DNA from: Oceanobacillus zhaokaii
Lineage (GTDB): Bacteria > Bacillota > Bacilli > Bacillales > Amphibacillaceae
DNA: 64,000 nt
Assembly: GCF_003352005.1 (NCBI RefSeq)
Contig: NZ_CP024848.1
Location: forward strand, 1,621,001 to 1,685,000
Direction of reading: 5' to 3'
The notes under the pieces were generated by a model, which saw nothing but the letters and a program-made list of their open reading frames with translations, did no database searches and was not told where the DNA came from. Below are positions 25,412-33,680 of the stretch, in pieces. The stretch's first letter is position 1; each line of letters begins with the position of its first letter. A program made the position numbers and the translations under genes.

Positions 25412-26827
25412 ATGGACTTAACGATTTCCCATGGGTTATACGGTTTATTTACAATAATTATCATTATTACGATGATTTTTCGCAAAGGAGTAGTATTACC
25501 TACCTTACTTGGTACATTTGTTATCGCCTGGGTTTATCATGGGAACATCATCGATGGATTCACGGCAATATTTCATGCAAACTTAGTAGCTGCTCAAGAG
25601 CTCTTCAGTATTTTCCTAATCATTACCTTCATGCTCGCGCTATTACACTCGTTACGTGATTTAGGAGCGGATAAAAGGATGATTCAACCAATCCAGAAAC
25701 TGATGGTCAATGGGCATATTTCTTATTTCGTGTTAGTCGGGATAACCTATGTTATCTCCCTATTTTTCTGGCCAACTCCTGCAGTACCATTAATTTGTGC
25801 GTTGCTTGTCCCAGCGGCAGTTCGAGCAGGATTACCTGCGATGACAGCAGCAGTTGCAATCGCCATCGCAGGGCAAGGAATGGCACTTTCTTCTGATTAT
25901 ATCGTACAGGTTGCACCCAGCTTATCAGCTGCAGCTGCAGGAATAGAAACATCGCTCGTTGCAGATAAAGCAATGATCCTTTCCCTTATTTCGGGTGGAA
26001 TTGCCATTACATTGGCATATCTATTTTATCGAAAAACAATCCGTCCAAAAGAAGATAAACGAAATGAGATGGAGCTAAAAACATTACAAACAGCAGATGA
26101 ATCTACAAATAAAGCAAAGACAATACATTTAACGATCTGGAGTAAATTTTTTGCGGTATTAGTCCCATTATCACTCTTAATCGTTGTCATTTATATGATG
26201 TATAGTAAATTGTTTTCTGGCAACAGTGATTTAGTTGGTGGTGATGGTGCTGCATTGGTTGGAGGTGTAGCAGTTATCTTATTATTACTTTCAACTCTTG
26301 CATTTGGAAAACATTATGCTTTGGATTATATTAGCAACCATATTACAGAGGGATTCGTATTTGCTTTTAAAGCAATGGGACCTGTTATCCCAATCGCTGG
26401 CTTCTTCTTTCTTGGAAGTCCAGATTTTTCAGGAAGAATATTAGGTGTAGAAGAGGGCCCAGCCTTATTATTTGATCTTGTGCAATCAACCCAATCATAC
26501 CTTCCACAGAGTGCTCTTTTAGCAGGGTTTAGTATTCTGATTATTGGTATCATCACTGGATTAGATGGCTCTGGATTCTCTGGATTACCGTTAACGGGGG
26601 CACTTGCAGCATCACTTTCGAATAGCTCAATCGATACAGAAACTCTTGCTGCGATTGGCCAAATGGGTGCAGTATGGACAGGTGGAGGAACAATTGTTGC
26701 CTGGTCTTCATTGATTGCAATTGCAGGATTTTGTGGTGTTTCGGTTATGGACCTCGTTCGGAAAAACTTTTGGCCGGTTATTATTGGATTATTGGTTTCA
26801 ACATTAGTCGCTATATTCTTATTATAA
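25412..26827 (+). CDS. Multi-pass membrane transporter (ion/organic-acid transporter type), substrate unknown
   Basis: Integral membrane protein of 471 residues with about 12 hydrophobic segments in two halves, separated by a charged loop (about residues 215-245). Small-residue motifs such as FWPTPAVPLICALLVPAAVR, AGQGMALSSDYIVQVAPS and GLDGSGFSGLPLTGALAASL, then QMGAVWTGGGTIVAW, resemble carriers of the ion-transporter superfamily (GntP/DcuC/citrate type). I do not place it in a named family. ATG at 25412 follows GGAGGGAAGGGAAAG; an in-frame ATG at 25388 lies before this site. No enzyme partner is adjacent. Confidence 0.75.
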   Translation: MDLTISHGLYGLFTIIIIITMIFRKGVVLPTLLGTFVIAWVYHGNIIDGFTAIFHANLVAAQELFSIFLIITFMLALLHSLRDLGADKRMIQPIQKLMVNGHISYFVLVGITYVISLFFWPTPAVPLICALLVPAAVRAGLPAMTAAVAIAIAGQGMALSSDYIVQVAPSLSAAAAGIETSLVADKAMILSLISGGIAITLAYLFYRKTIRPKEDKRNEMELKTLQTADESTNKAKTIHLTIWSKFFAVLVPLSLLIVVIYMMYSKLFSGNSDLVGGDGAALVGGVAVILLLLSTLAFGKHYALDYISNHITEGFVFAFKAMGPVIPIAGFFFLGSPDFSGRILGVEEGPALLFDLVQSTQSYLPQSALLAGFSILIIGIITGLDGSGFSGLPLTGALAASLSNSSIDTETLAAIGQMGAVWTGGGTIVAWSSLIAIAGFCGVSVMDLVRKNFWPVIIGLLVSTLVAIFLL

Positions 26828-26890
26828 AACAGAATTCTAGTTTATTTACAAATTTTTTGTTATAATTTGAATAATAGGAATTCAAAAAGC

Positions 26891-26932
26891 ACATTTCAGT
26901 GACAGTGAGTATTTGTTTGCTCACTGAAATGT
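26891..26932 (+). terminator. 12-bp inverted repeat after the transporter
   Basis: ACATTTCAGTGA pairs perfectly with TCACTGAAATGT over an 18-base loop. There is no T-run after the stem, so terminator function is uncertain. Confidence 0.5.
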
Positions 26933-26937
26933 TAGCT

Positions 26938-27157
26938 TGGTAGTTAAGAAAGTGTAAATCCTTTCTTACTACATAAGAAGCCTTACAGGAGTAGGGCAGT
27001 TCGGTGTTTGAGACAAATGTTTTCGATGGGACGAGTAATCGGAGTCCCAAAGGGCTTCGGTGGGGCGAGTAATCGCAGTCCCAGCACGTTCTGTTCTTAA
27101 ACGAACTTCCCCTAAGGCTGTCACTAAAGGCTTTGGTTAAACCTTTGTTTTCTAATT
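26938..27157 (+). repeat. Dispersed intergenic repeat, copy A, with an internal insertion
   Basis: The left part TGGTAGTTAAGAAAG, CCTTTCTTACTACATAAG and the right part CTAAGGCTGTCACTAAAGG, then TTTTCTAAT, match the copy at 50.4 kb. Between them lies about 130 extra bases (26978-27110) absent from other copies. The insert carries two near-identical 22-mers (27028-27049 and 27062-27083, core ACGAGTAATCG/GCGAGTAATCG), each able to fold via GGGAC/GTCCC or the like. Confidence 0.65.
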
Positions 27158-27188
27158 GCTTAGATGTACGCTGAATGGAAAGGGTGGT

Positions 27189-28175
27189 ATGGTGAAAGCA
27201 TTTGTACTGGAATATGGAGAATTAAAGATCAAAGAGATGGATGAGCCTAGAGCGGGTAAGGGAGAAATAGTTGTTGCTTTGCGAATTGCAGGATTGAATC
27301 GACGTGACTTATACATACCGAATCGAAGGGGAAATGAAAAAGAAGCATTAATACTCGGTTCTGATGGGGCGGGTATAGTGGAATCGATCGGTGAAGATGT
27401 AACACGTTTTAAAGTGGGGGATGAAGTGATTATTAATCCTTCATTACGTTGGTTTGATAATAGTGATGCACCACCAAAGGAATTCGATTTACTCGGAATG
27501 CCTGACAATGGGACATTCGCAGAGAAGATAGTTATATCAGAAGAACAGCTTGAAAAGAAGCCTGCAAATCTTTCGTGGGAGGAAGCTGGGGTCCTTGCTT
27601 TATCAGCGTTAACAGGATTCCGCGCATTATTTACAAAGGGCGAGATAAAAGCAGGAGATACCATATTTATTCCGGGAGCTGGGAGTGGTGTTGCTACCTA
27701 CCTTATTGCATTCGCTAAGAATATAGGTGCAAGGATAATTGTTACCTCTCGAAGTGAAGAAAAACAAAAATTAGCAAAAGAATTAGGTGCTGACATTGCT
27801 CTCGATACGAATAGCGATTGGGAGAAAGAATTGGCTGATGAAACAATAGATTTAGTAATTGAAAGCGTTGGTCGTGCGACTTTCAACCGATCCCTTAAAG
27901 TACTGAAGAAAGGTGGTCGGATGGTTACTTTTGGAGCGACCACGGAAGATACAATTGATTTTGATTTACGGCACTTCTTTTATGGACAATATCAATTATT
28001 CGGAACAACAATGGGGAGCAGAGATGAACTGCGTGCATTGCTGATCCATGTTGAAAAGTACAATTTGCACCCAGTTATTGACCGGACATATACACTGGAA
28101 CAGGCACAGCAAGCATTCGACTATTTAAAAAAGGGAAAACAATTTGGGAAGATTGCACTACAGATAGAAGGTTAA
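27189..28175 (+). CDS. MDR-family zinc-type/quinone oxidoreductase
   Basis: Medium-chain dehydrogenase/reductase, about 328 residues. ATG at 27189 follows GGAAAGGGTGG and gives MVKAFVLEYGELKIKEMDEP; an upstream in-frame start lacks a ribosome site. LNRRDLYIPNRRG and LGSDGAGIVESIGEDV are the catalytic-domain landmarks, and FIPGAGSGVATYLIAFAKN the Rossmann motif. The catalytic-zinc cysteine and the structural four-cysteine cluster are missing, so it is probably a zinc-independent NADPH:quinone/enoyl reductase type. Single gene; physiological substrate unknown. Confidence 0.85.
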   Translation: MVKAFVLEYGELKIKEMDEPRAGKGEIVVALRIAGLNRRDLYIPNRRGNEKEALILGSDGAGIVESIGEDVTRFKVGDEVIINPSLRWFDNSDAPPKEFDLLGMPDNGTFAEKIVISEEQLEKKPANLSWEEAGVLALSALTGFRALFTKGEIKAGDTIFIPGAGSGVATYLIAFAKNIGARIIVTSRSEEKQKLAKELGADIALDTNSDWEKELADETIDLVIESVGRATFNRSLKVLKKGGRMVTFGATTEDTIDFDLRHFFYGQYQLFGTTMGSRDELRALLIHVEKYNLHPVIDRTYTLEQAQQAFDYLKKGKQFGKIALQIEG

Positions 28176-28219
28176 CAATAAAAATGGAAGCACTGTTACA
28201 GGATTAGAGAAGTGGCACT

Positions 28220-28246
28220 AGCCGTTAAAATACGGCTTTCTTTTCT
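28220..28246 (+). terminator. Terminator of the MDR oxidoreductase
   Basis: AGCCGT pairs with ACGGCT, followed by a TTCTTTTCT tract. Confidence 0.6.
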
Positions 28247-28271
28247 CAAGAAATTAATTAACTTTATACGC

Positions 28272-28311
28272 AAAGCAGCCCAGTTTACTTTTATCTGGAC
28301 TGCTTTTTTTT
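28272..28311. terminator. Terminator at the end of the spoVA-type operon
   Basis: AAAGCAGCCCAG pairs with CTGGACTGCTTT with one bulged pair. T-run on the plus side; on the minus strand it directly follows the DUF421 gene. Confidence 0.7.
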
Positions 28312-29173
28312 ATTGTAATGAAGGAGAAATAAGATCGATTGCTGCTTTTAATTTTTTGCTATTCCGCTGATATAACTTTTTAGATTCTTCGTTTTCTGTC
28401 GCTAAAGAAAATAATTCCAGGTCTGCTTGGCATTTTTTCATTGTTGCAAGTAATAGGGCTTTTTCTGTTGGCTCGGGAACAGCAATTTTATCATCGTACA
28501 GGTCTACCGTTAACTGGGCATCACTATCCGCTTGACCTAGAAAGACATTCTCTATACTAACGTTTAATTTTGCAAGCTCTGTTTCCAACCAGTTTAAATT
28601 AAGAGATAGATTTGCTAGTGGCTCTAAAAGTACTTTACCATCCATAATGATGGTTTGTGGTTCTTTTTTAGGTGATAGTTTGATACCTAAATCTTTTGCT
28701 GTTAACGGCATTTTTTCTCTTTTTGGAAGAACACTTATCGACCCTGTTGGTTCTAACAATGCGAATTCTACATCAGATGCTAGGAAGATATCCTTTTCCC
28801 GTAGTTTTTCTAGCAGGTCATCGGTCGAATATCCACGTTTTTTTAAATTATCCTCCATTATTTTGCCATCTTGAATGAACACGGTACTTTTACCTTGTGT
28901 AAAATCTCTAAAGGTCTTACTTTTTAGCGAGATAAATTCTACACTATAAGGAATGATGAACCAAATGAACATTGCGATAAGGGCATAGAAAAAGTTGCTA
29001 TTAAGGTCGACAGTATGAATCGCAACAATTCCGCCTAATACAATACCAGTGATGGTTTCGAAAATATTTAGTTGGGCTAACTGTTTTGTTCCGAGCCATT
29101 TCACCATAAAAAATAAGATGACAATGAGAGTTATTGATCTAAGTATTACGAAAATCCAATCTGGCATGAACAA
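28310..29173 (-). CDS. DUF421 (YetF-type) membrane protein with C-terminal DUF1657-like domain
   Basis: 287 residues. Three N-terminal hydrophobic helices (WIFVILRSITLIVILFFMV, IVLGGIVAIHTVDLN, FFYALIAMFIWFIIPYSVEF) are followed by the YetF cytoplasmic domain with GKSTVFIQDGKIMEDNLKK and DVEFALLEPTGSISVLPK. The last 50 residues (CQADLELFSLATENEESKKL, then YQRN) align with the small DUF1657 proteins of the same operon, so this looks like a fusion. It is the seventh and last gene of the spoVA-type operon, 14 bases after the previous gene. A role in spore membranes is inferred from context. Confidence 0.85.
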   Translation of the reverse strand: MFMPDWIFVILRSITLIVILFFMVKWLGTKQLAQLNIFETITGIVLGGIVAIHTVDLNSNFFYALIAMFIWFIIPYSVEFISLKSKTFRDFTQGKSTVFIQDGKIMEDNLKKRGYSTDDLLEKLREKDIFLASDVEFALLEPTGSISVLPKREKMPLTAKDLGIKLSPKKEPQTIIMDGKVLLEPLANLSLNLNWLETELAKLNVSIENVFLGQADSDAQLTVDLYDDKIAVPEPTEKALLLATMKKCQADLELFSLATENEESKKLYQRNSKKLKAAIDLISPSLQ

Positions 29174-29187
29174 CCTTTCCTTTCTTA

Positions 29188-29391
29188 CTAATTATTGTAT
29201 TGTGGCTCTTCCTTAGAAAGCTGGATGATCTGCTTTTGTAAGTCATCCTTTACTTCTTTCACTAGCTGCTGTACATGTAAAAAGGATTCTTCCGTTTCTT
29301 TATCTTGTGTTTTATTTACAAATAATTGTAAGCTTGCTTCAATACTTTTAACAGATGCAAAGCAGCCTTTTACTTGTGAACCTACTGTCAT
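29188..29391 (-). CDS. DUF1657 protein (second copy)
   Basis: 67-residue helical protein beginning MTVGSQVKGCFASVKSIEAS and ending KEEPQYNN. It matches the operon's first gene at both ends (MTVASQVKQTIAG and QEEPQYKQ), showing a duplicated family. Such proteins occur in spoVA2mob-type operons; the biochemical role is unknown. Gene six of seven. Confidence 0.88.
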   Translation of the reverse strand: MTVGSQVKGCFASVKSIEASLQLFVNKTQDKETEESFLHVQQLVKEVKDDLQKQIIQLSKEEPQYNN

Positions 29392-29407
29392 AATTGCTAC
29401 ACACCCT

Positions 29408-29758
29408 TCATCCTTTTGCCTTAAAAATCAATGCGCCAATAACACCGAAGACAATGGCAGCTGAAATCCCTGAACTTGTTACTTCAAACATTCCTGTGAT
29501 GACACCAATAATACCGTGTTTTTCTGCCTCAGCCATTGCACCATGCACCAATGAGTTACCGAAACTTGTTATTGGAACTGTCGCACCAGCACCAGCAAAA
29601 TCAATTAAAGGTTCATAGAGACCAAGCCCATCTAGTATTGCTCCAGCAACAACTAGAGTTGTCAACGTATGGGCAGGGGAAAGTTTAAAGACGTCGAACA
29701 TAATTTGTCCAATAACACATATGAGGCCACCAATTACAAATGCCCAGAAGAAAATCAT
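29408..29758 (-). CDS. spoVAE: Stage V sporulation protein AE (SpoVAEb type)
   Basis: 116-residue membrane protein with three to four helices: [36 protein letters not shown], then [21 protein letters not shown], the signature region shared with SpoVAC, and [18 protein letters not shown]. SpoVA proteins move Ca-dipicolinate across the spore inner membrane. The ATG overlaps the end of spoVAD as CAATGA, indicating translational coupling. Confidence 0.93.
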   Translation of the reverse strand: MIFFWAFVIGGLICVIGQIMFDVFKLSPAHTLTTLVVAGAILDGLGLYEPLIDFAGAGATVPITSFGNSLVHGAMAEAEKHGIIGVITGMFEVTSSGISAAIVFGVIGALIFKAKG

Positions 29759-30771
29759 TGTATATCACGTCCTGATTCTATGGAAACTGCATGTGCAATA
29801 CATGGGATTGGATCCTTTTGATAGATGCTTAGTGGAGAATGAAGTGCACCAGTTGCAACAACGAGTATCCGGTCCAATTCACCTTTCTTCAGCCGATTTA
29901 AGAAATGCCCGTAAGTAACAACGGCAGAGCATGCTGGACCACTAGCACCAGCTAATACTGGCTGGCCCTCTCGATAAATCGTCAGCCCACAATCAACATA
30001 CTTTTCCTCGGGAATATCAATACCACGTTTATGCAATAAATCTAATGATACTTCTCTACCAATATGTGCCAAATCCCCGGTAATAATTAAGTCATAAAAC
30101 GTATGGTCAATATTTCTTTCCCTTAAATGGGTTTCAATGGTTTCAACGGCAGCAGGGGCCATCGCACCACCCATATTGAATGGATCTGTCATTCCCATGT
30201 CCACAACTTTTCCAATCGTTGCTGATGTTATCACCGGACCTTCTCCTTCTTTACCCACGAGTGCACAACCTGCTCCAGTAACAGTCCATTGTGCTGTCGG
30301 TGGTTTCTGTCCACCATATTCCGTTGGATAACGAAATTGTCTTTCTGCTGAAGCATTATGGCTCGATACCCCACTTAAAATATGATTTGCTCCACCACTA
30401 TTAATAATGGCTGCAGAGAGTGCTAATCCTTCCATTGAAGTAGCACACGCACTAAAAAGTCCGAAATAGGGGGCACCAAGTGTGTTTGCTGCAAAGCTTG
30501 TTGGAGTAATTTGATTAATTAAATCACCACCGATGAAAAACTGAACATTTTCTTTTTCAATATTACTTTTCTTGATTGCAATTTGGCACGCTTCTTCCAT
30601 AAGTGTTTGTTGTGCCTTTTCAAAAGATGCTTGTTCAAGCCACATGTCATCATGTAATAAATCAAAATCATTTGGAATCATTCCATTCGCTTCAAAAGGA
30701 CCGCCAACAGTACCGGTAGTTAGGATAACTGGTTTATTGTCAAAAACCCATGTCTGATGTCCAACTAGCAC
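29755..30771 (-). CDS. spoVAD: Stage V sporulation protein AD
   Basis: Thiolase-fold, dipicolinate-binding subunit of the SpoVA channel on the spore inner membrane. GTG at 30771 (shared base with the spoVAC stop, TAGTG) follows GGGGTGG and gives 338 residues, the B. subtilis length; the frame extends to 30786. Seen: [20 protein letters not shown], then [20 protein letters not shown] with the thiolase-like cysteine, GAGCALVG and [17 protein letters not shown]. Gene four of the operon. Confidence 0.95.
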   Translation of the reverse strand: MLVGHQTWVFDNKPVILTTGTVGGPFEANGMIPNDFDLLHDDMWLEQASFEKAQQTLMEEACQIAIKKSNIEKENVQFFIGGDLINQITPTSFAANTLGAPYFGLFSACATSMEGLALSAAIINSGGANHILSGVSSHNASAERQFRYPTEYGGQKPPTAQWTVTGAGCALVGKEGEGPVITSATIGKVVDMGMTDPFNMGGAMAPAAVETIETHLRERNIDHTFYDLIITGDLAHIGREVSLDLLHKRGIDIPEEKYVDCGLTIYREGQPVLAGASGPACSAVVTYGHFLNRLKKGELDRILVVATGALHSPLSIYQKDPIPCIAHAVSIESGRDIQ

Positions 30772-31250
30772 TAAAAACCACCCCATCCGATAATGATCGT
30801 TTTAATCAATGCAACGATAAATGCAGAGAACACTCCGTAGACAATAACAGGTCCTGCAAGTTTAAAAATATTTCCTCCGACACCTAAAATGAATCCTTCT
30901 GTTTTATGTTCGATTGCAGCAGAGATGACAGCATTTCCGAAACCTGTTACCGGAACAGCAGAGCCTGCCCCACCAAATTGGCCAATTCGATCATAGACGC
31001 CAAATCCAGTTAATAGCATCGTGAAGAAAATTAATGTGGCTGAGGTTGGGTTTCCAGCAGTTTGTTCGGTAAAATTAAAATTATAAATATAAAAGGTAGA
31101 AATAAGCTGACCGATAAGACAGATGAATCCACCTACTAAGAAAGCCTTTAGACAATTTTTTAACAGTGGTCGCTTTACTTCTCTTTGTTGCTGAAACGCT
31201 TGATATTCCTGTGCATTAGGTGGTAGGTTTTTCTTCTTTTTATCTGCCAT
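30771..31250 (-). CDS. spoVAC: Stage V sporulation protein AC
   Basis: Membrane subunit of the SpoVA channel, 159 residues; in B. subtilis SpoVAC behaves as a mechanosensitive channel for dipicolinate release. A charged N-terminus (MADKKKKNLPPNAQEYQAFQ) is followed by about four helices, including FLVGGFICLIGQLISTFYI, LIFFTMLLTGFGVYDRIG, and the signature GGAGSAVPVTGFGNAVISAA. ATG follows GATGGAG. It overlaps spoVAD by one base. Confidence 0.94.
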   Translation of the reverse strand: MADKKKKNLPPNAQEYQAFQQQREVKRPLLKNCLKAFLVGGFICLIGQLISTFYIYNFNFTEQTAGNPTSATLIFFTMLLTGFGVYDRIGQFGGAGSAVPVTGFGNAVISAAIEHKTEGFILGVGGNIFKLAGPVIVYGVFSAFIVALIKTIIIGWGGF

Positions 31251-31275
31251 GTCTCCATCACTCTTTTCTTATCTT

Positions 31276-31734
31276 CTATGTCTGTTCCTTGGATAATTTA
31301 ATAATTTGCTCAAGTTCATCGCTAAGTTCTTTCTCAGTTAACTGTTCTGATTGGATCTTTTCTTCTAATTTTTTTAGCTCAAGGAAGATTTTTTGGTCTG
31401 TCGAAAATTCCACATCTAGTTTAGGAAATTCATCTTCCAATTCCTTCGTTATTTTTTTCTTTAATGATTTTAGTGTGAACCGTTCGCGATGTTTAACTTT
31501 CACTGCAGCCACAATTTTTTTAGAATTATTAACTGCTTTGATTTCTGTAATTTCTTTGTGATTATTTAAAATGTCCTTTGCCCTAGTAGAAGGCTGTTGG
31601 TTGAGTTGCTTATTACTAACATTTATTGGTGTATCTTGTTTATTCTTTTCTATAGTAGAATCGGTTCCGCAACCCAATAATAGAAAGAAAAGACTAACTG
31701 TAATAATAGTTTTTTTTCGATCCATGATGTTCAC
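31276..31734 (-). CDS. YhcN/YlaJ-type sporulation lipoprotein
   Basis: Lipoprotein of about 152 residues with signal peptide TIITVSLFFLLLGCG (lipobox LLGC). The mature part starts with a polar Asn/Gln-rich stretch, followed by the YhcN/YlaJ-like alpha/beta core KAVNNSKKIVAAVKVKHRER and FTLKSLKKKITKELEDEFP, and a helical tail. The frame starts with GTG at 31734; ATG at 31725 is an equally possible start. Proteins of this family sit in the spore inner membrane. Gene two of the operon. Confidence 0.82.
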   Translation of the reverse strand: MNIMDRKKTIITVSLFFLLLGCGTDSTIEKNKQDTPINVSNKQLNQQPSTRAKDILNNHKEITEIKAVNNSKKIVAAVKVKHRERFTLKSLKKKITKELEDEFPKLDVEFSTDQKIFLELKKLEEKIQSEQLTEKELSDELEQIIKLSKEQT

Positions 31735-31857
31735 TCATTTCTAATAACAAAGTAATTTTGTCTTCTTATCAATTTGCACATAATGGGGATGAGAAATATT
31801 CTTTAGCGTTTACAGTTTTATTATATGTAGGAAGTTGGTATTCCCAACTTCCGTAGA

Positions 31858-32061
31858 TTATTGTTTATATTGTGGCTCTTCTTGTTCAATTTGCTGTATT
31901 CTTGGTTCAACACTTTGTAAAATAGACATCGTTTGTTGTGCTGCATCCTGATACATTTGTTTTGCTTGCTTGTTTTCAGTTTGTAGTGCAAATTGTTCGA
32001 AGCTTGCTTGAGCACTCTTTAACCCGGCAATTGTTTGCTTCACTTGGCTTGCTACTGTCAT
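31858..32061 (-). CDS. DUF1657 protein, first gene of the spoVA-type operon
   Basis: 67 residues from ATG at 32061, which follows GGGAGG at seven bases. It begins MTVASQVKQTIAGLKSAQAS and continues FEQFALQTENKQAKQMYQDA, ending QEEPQYKQ. Predicted all-helical and soluble. It opens the order DUF1657, YhcN/YlaJ, spoVAC, spoVAD, spoVAE, DUF1657, DUF421. A forespore (sigma-G) promoter is expected upstream, but no convincing -35/-10 pair was identified. Confidence 0.88.
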   Translation of the reverse strand: MTVASQVKQTIAGLKSAQASFEQFALQTENKQAKQMYQDAAQQTMSILQSVEPRIQQIEQEEPQYKQ

Positions 32062-32185
32062 AAAAAAACCTCCCAAAATTTAGCGTCAACATTAAGATTC
32101 GATATTTTGCTCAAAGTTATACGGTCAATTTATTTCCTATATCTTCCTATTGAAGCCAGGAAAGGGTCTTGACAATACCTTACAT

Positions 32186-32218
32186 TAAAAAAAACACATT
32201 CAGCGCATGAATGTGTTT
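32186..32218 (-). terminator. Terminator of the nitroreductase gene
   Basis: On the minus strand AACACATTC pairs with GAATGTGTT around a seven-base loop, followed by eight T residues. Confidence 0.9.
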
Positions 32219-32231
32219 CAGTTTGTACGAA

Positions 32232-32978
32232 TTATCTTTTATTTAATTTTTGCTCTTTTACAAAACTACTAACGTCCATGCGAATGGGATTCCGGTATTT
32301 CCGAATCATTTGCCCGGACCATTTATCTGTTTTGGTATTGCTCGATCGAGTTTGATAATATTCTTGGAGTTGTGCGTCATAAAAAGAGATAGAAGTTTGC
32401 TGAGATTCATCTGTTTTGTATTTGTTTTCATGATATACTGCCTCAAAAGGAAGACGGGGTTTTAGTTCCGGTTTATGAGCTGGGGTGCCAACCGCCATAC
32501 CAAAAAGCGGAATTACATATTCAGGAAGTCCTAATAATTCACTTACACGGTAAATATCATTTCTTAAACTGCCAAGATAACAAATTCCAAGTCCCATCGA
32601 TTCTGCAGCTATTGCTAAATTCTGTGCAGAAAGTGCAGCATCAATAGTTGTCACTATAAACTGTTCTGTGCTCTCAATTGTTTCTTCCATTTCAACTAGC
32701 TCTTCAGGTTTTGCGAGTTGCGAAATCCGATGCAGGTCTCCACAAAATACAAATAAATGACCATTATGCTCAACATATGTTTGCCCCGATACTTTTCTAA
32801 GCTCATTCTTTAGTATAGGATCGGTCACACCAATAATGGTATAAGCCATCACATTACTTGAAGTGGAGGCTTGTTGTGCGGCTTTAATTAGTGTATGAAT
32901 TTGTTCATTTGTTAATTTGTCCTCTGTAAATTTGCGGATTGAACGATGATTTAAGATAGTTTCAAGGGTATGATTCAT
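32232..32978 (-). CDS. nfrA: NADPH-dependent FMN nitroreductase/oxidoreductase, NfrA type
   Basis: Flavoprotein of the nitroreductase family, 248 residues, the size of B. subtilis NfrA. It reduces nitro compounds, quinones or free FMN with NADPH. N-terminal FMN-binding ILNHRSIRKFTEDKLTNEQI; AAQQASTSSNVMAYTIIG; the dimer/FMN segment AALSAQNLAIAAESMGLGIC with YLGSLRND; then VGTPAHKPELKPRLPFEAVY, typical of NfrA. The C-terminal arm (KYRNPIRMDVSSFVKEQK) also fits. Single gene with its own terminator, upstream of the spoVA-type operon. Confidence 0.9.
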   Translation of the reverse strand: MNHTLETILNHRSIRKFTEDKLTNEQIHTLIKAAQQASTSSNVMAYTIIGVTDPILKNELRKVSGQTYVEHNGHLFVFCGDLHRISQLAKPEELVEMEETIESTEQFIVTTIDAALSAQNLAIAAESMGLGICYLGSLRNDIYRVSELLGLPEYVIPLFGMAVGTPAHKPELKPRLPFEAVYHENKYKTDESQQTSISFYDAQLQEYYQTRSSNTKTDKWSGQMIRKYRNPIRMDVSSFVKEQKLNKR

Positions 32979-33266
32979 AATAATTAATCCTCCTCAACAG
33001 ATATGTAATAATATTTATCACTTTAATTGTCAAAAAAGATAAAGTCTACAATAATAATTATACAGGAGTATAATAAATTATTGTTATAATTCGTATCAAT
33101 TCCATTATCTTTTTGATACACTCTAGGTATATTCAGCTTATATGAATAGGTACAAATGGATTACTGCGGAGCGATGCATCGCAGACAAAAAAGGACTTTT
33201 CTATCGAACTAGGACTGTCTAACTTGACTAGATCCAGTTCTTTCATAAAAATGGTAGGGGGATTAT

Positions 33267-33656
33267 ATGAAGACATTTAAGCTTAAAATGCTAACCATTA
33301 TAAACCAAGAAAATGGGAAAATCGTACAAAATAGGATACCATTATTAAATGGGCTCATTATTAATCGTGAAGATGATACAAACCAATGGATAATTGAGGC
33401 CTATATTGAAAAGGCAAACAAGGCCTATTTTAATCAGCTGTTAGAAAATAAAGAAGAACTTATGCTTCAAGTGAAAATTACAAAGGAAAGCAATGAGCCA
33501 GCAACATTTATTACATCTATTCTAAGTATCAATGAAATTGGTGAAAATATTAATGTACTATTTATAGGCACTGTTATTGAGCGGAAGGAAAAAAATATTC
33601 TAAAAGAATTGACTTCTTTATTAGAAGAGGGTTACCGTGGAAAAAAACTCGAATAA
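33267..33656 (+). CDS. YwpF-family protein
   Basis: 129-residue soluble protein resembling B. subtilis YwpF, a protein of unknown function. Family landmarks: MKTFKLKMLTIINQENGKIV, IPLLNGLIINREDDTNQWII, EAYIEKANKAYFNQLLENKE and EPATFITSILSINEI. The start ATG follows TAGGGGGAT. It is 24 bases upstream of a K+ transporter gene, so the two may be co-transcribed. Confidence 0.82.
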   Translation: MKTFKLKMLTIINQENGKIVQNRIPLLNGLIINREDDTNQWIIEAYIEKANKAYFNQLLENKEELMLQVKITKESNEPATFITSILSINEIGENINVLFIGTVIERKEKNILKELTSLLEEGYRGKKLE

Positions 33657-33680
33657 TACGATAAACTTAGGAGTTAGGTA

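Noticed and set aside
26978..27110. CRISPR-like array
   Set aside because: Only two 22-mer units with a 12-base gap and no cas genes; interpreted as a duplicated hairpin.
32062..32185. Sigma-G promoter for the spoVA-type operon
   Set aside because: Several GTATA or CAATA strings exist but none pairs with a proper -10 at 17-18 bases.
33160..33266. c-di-AMP (ydaO-type) riboswitch before the K+ transporter region
   Set aside because: Only a small hairpin around GCGATGCATCGC is seen; conserved ydaO motifs are lacking.
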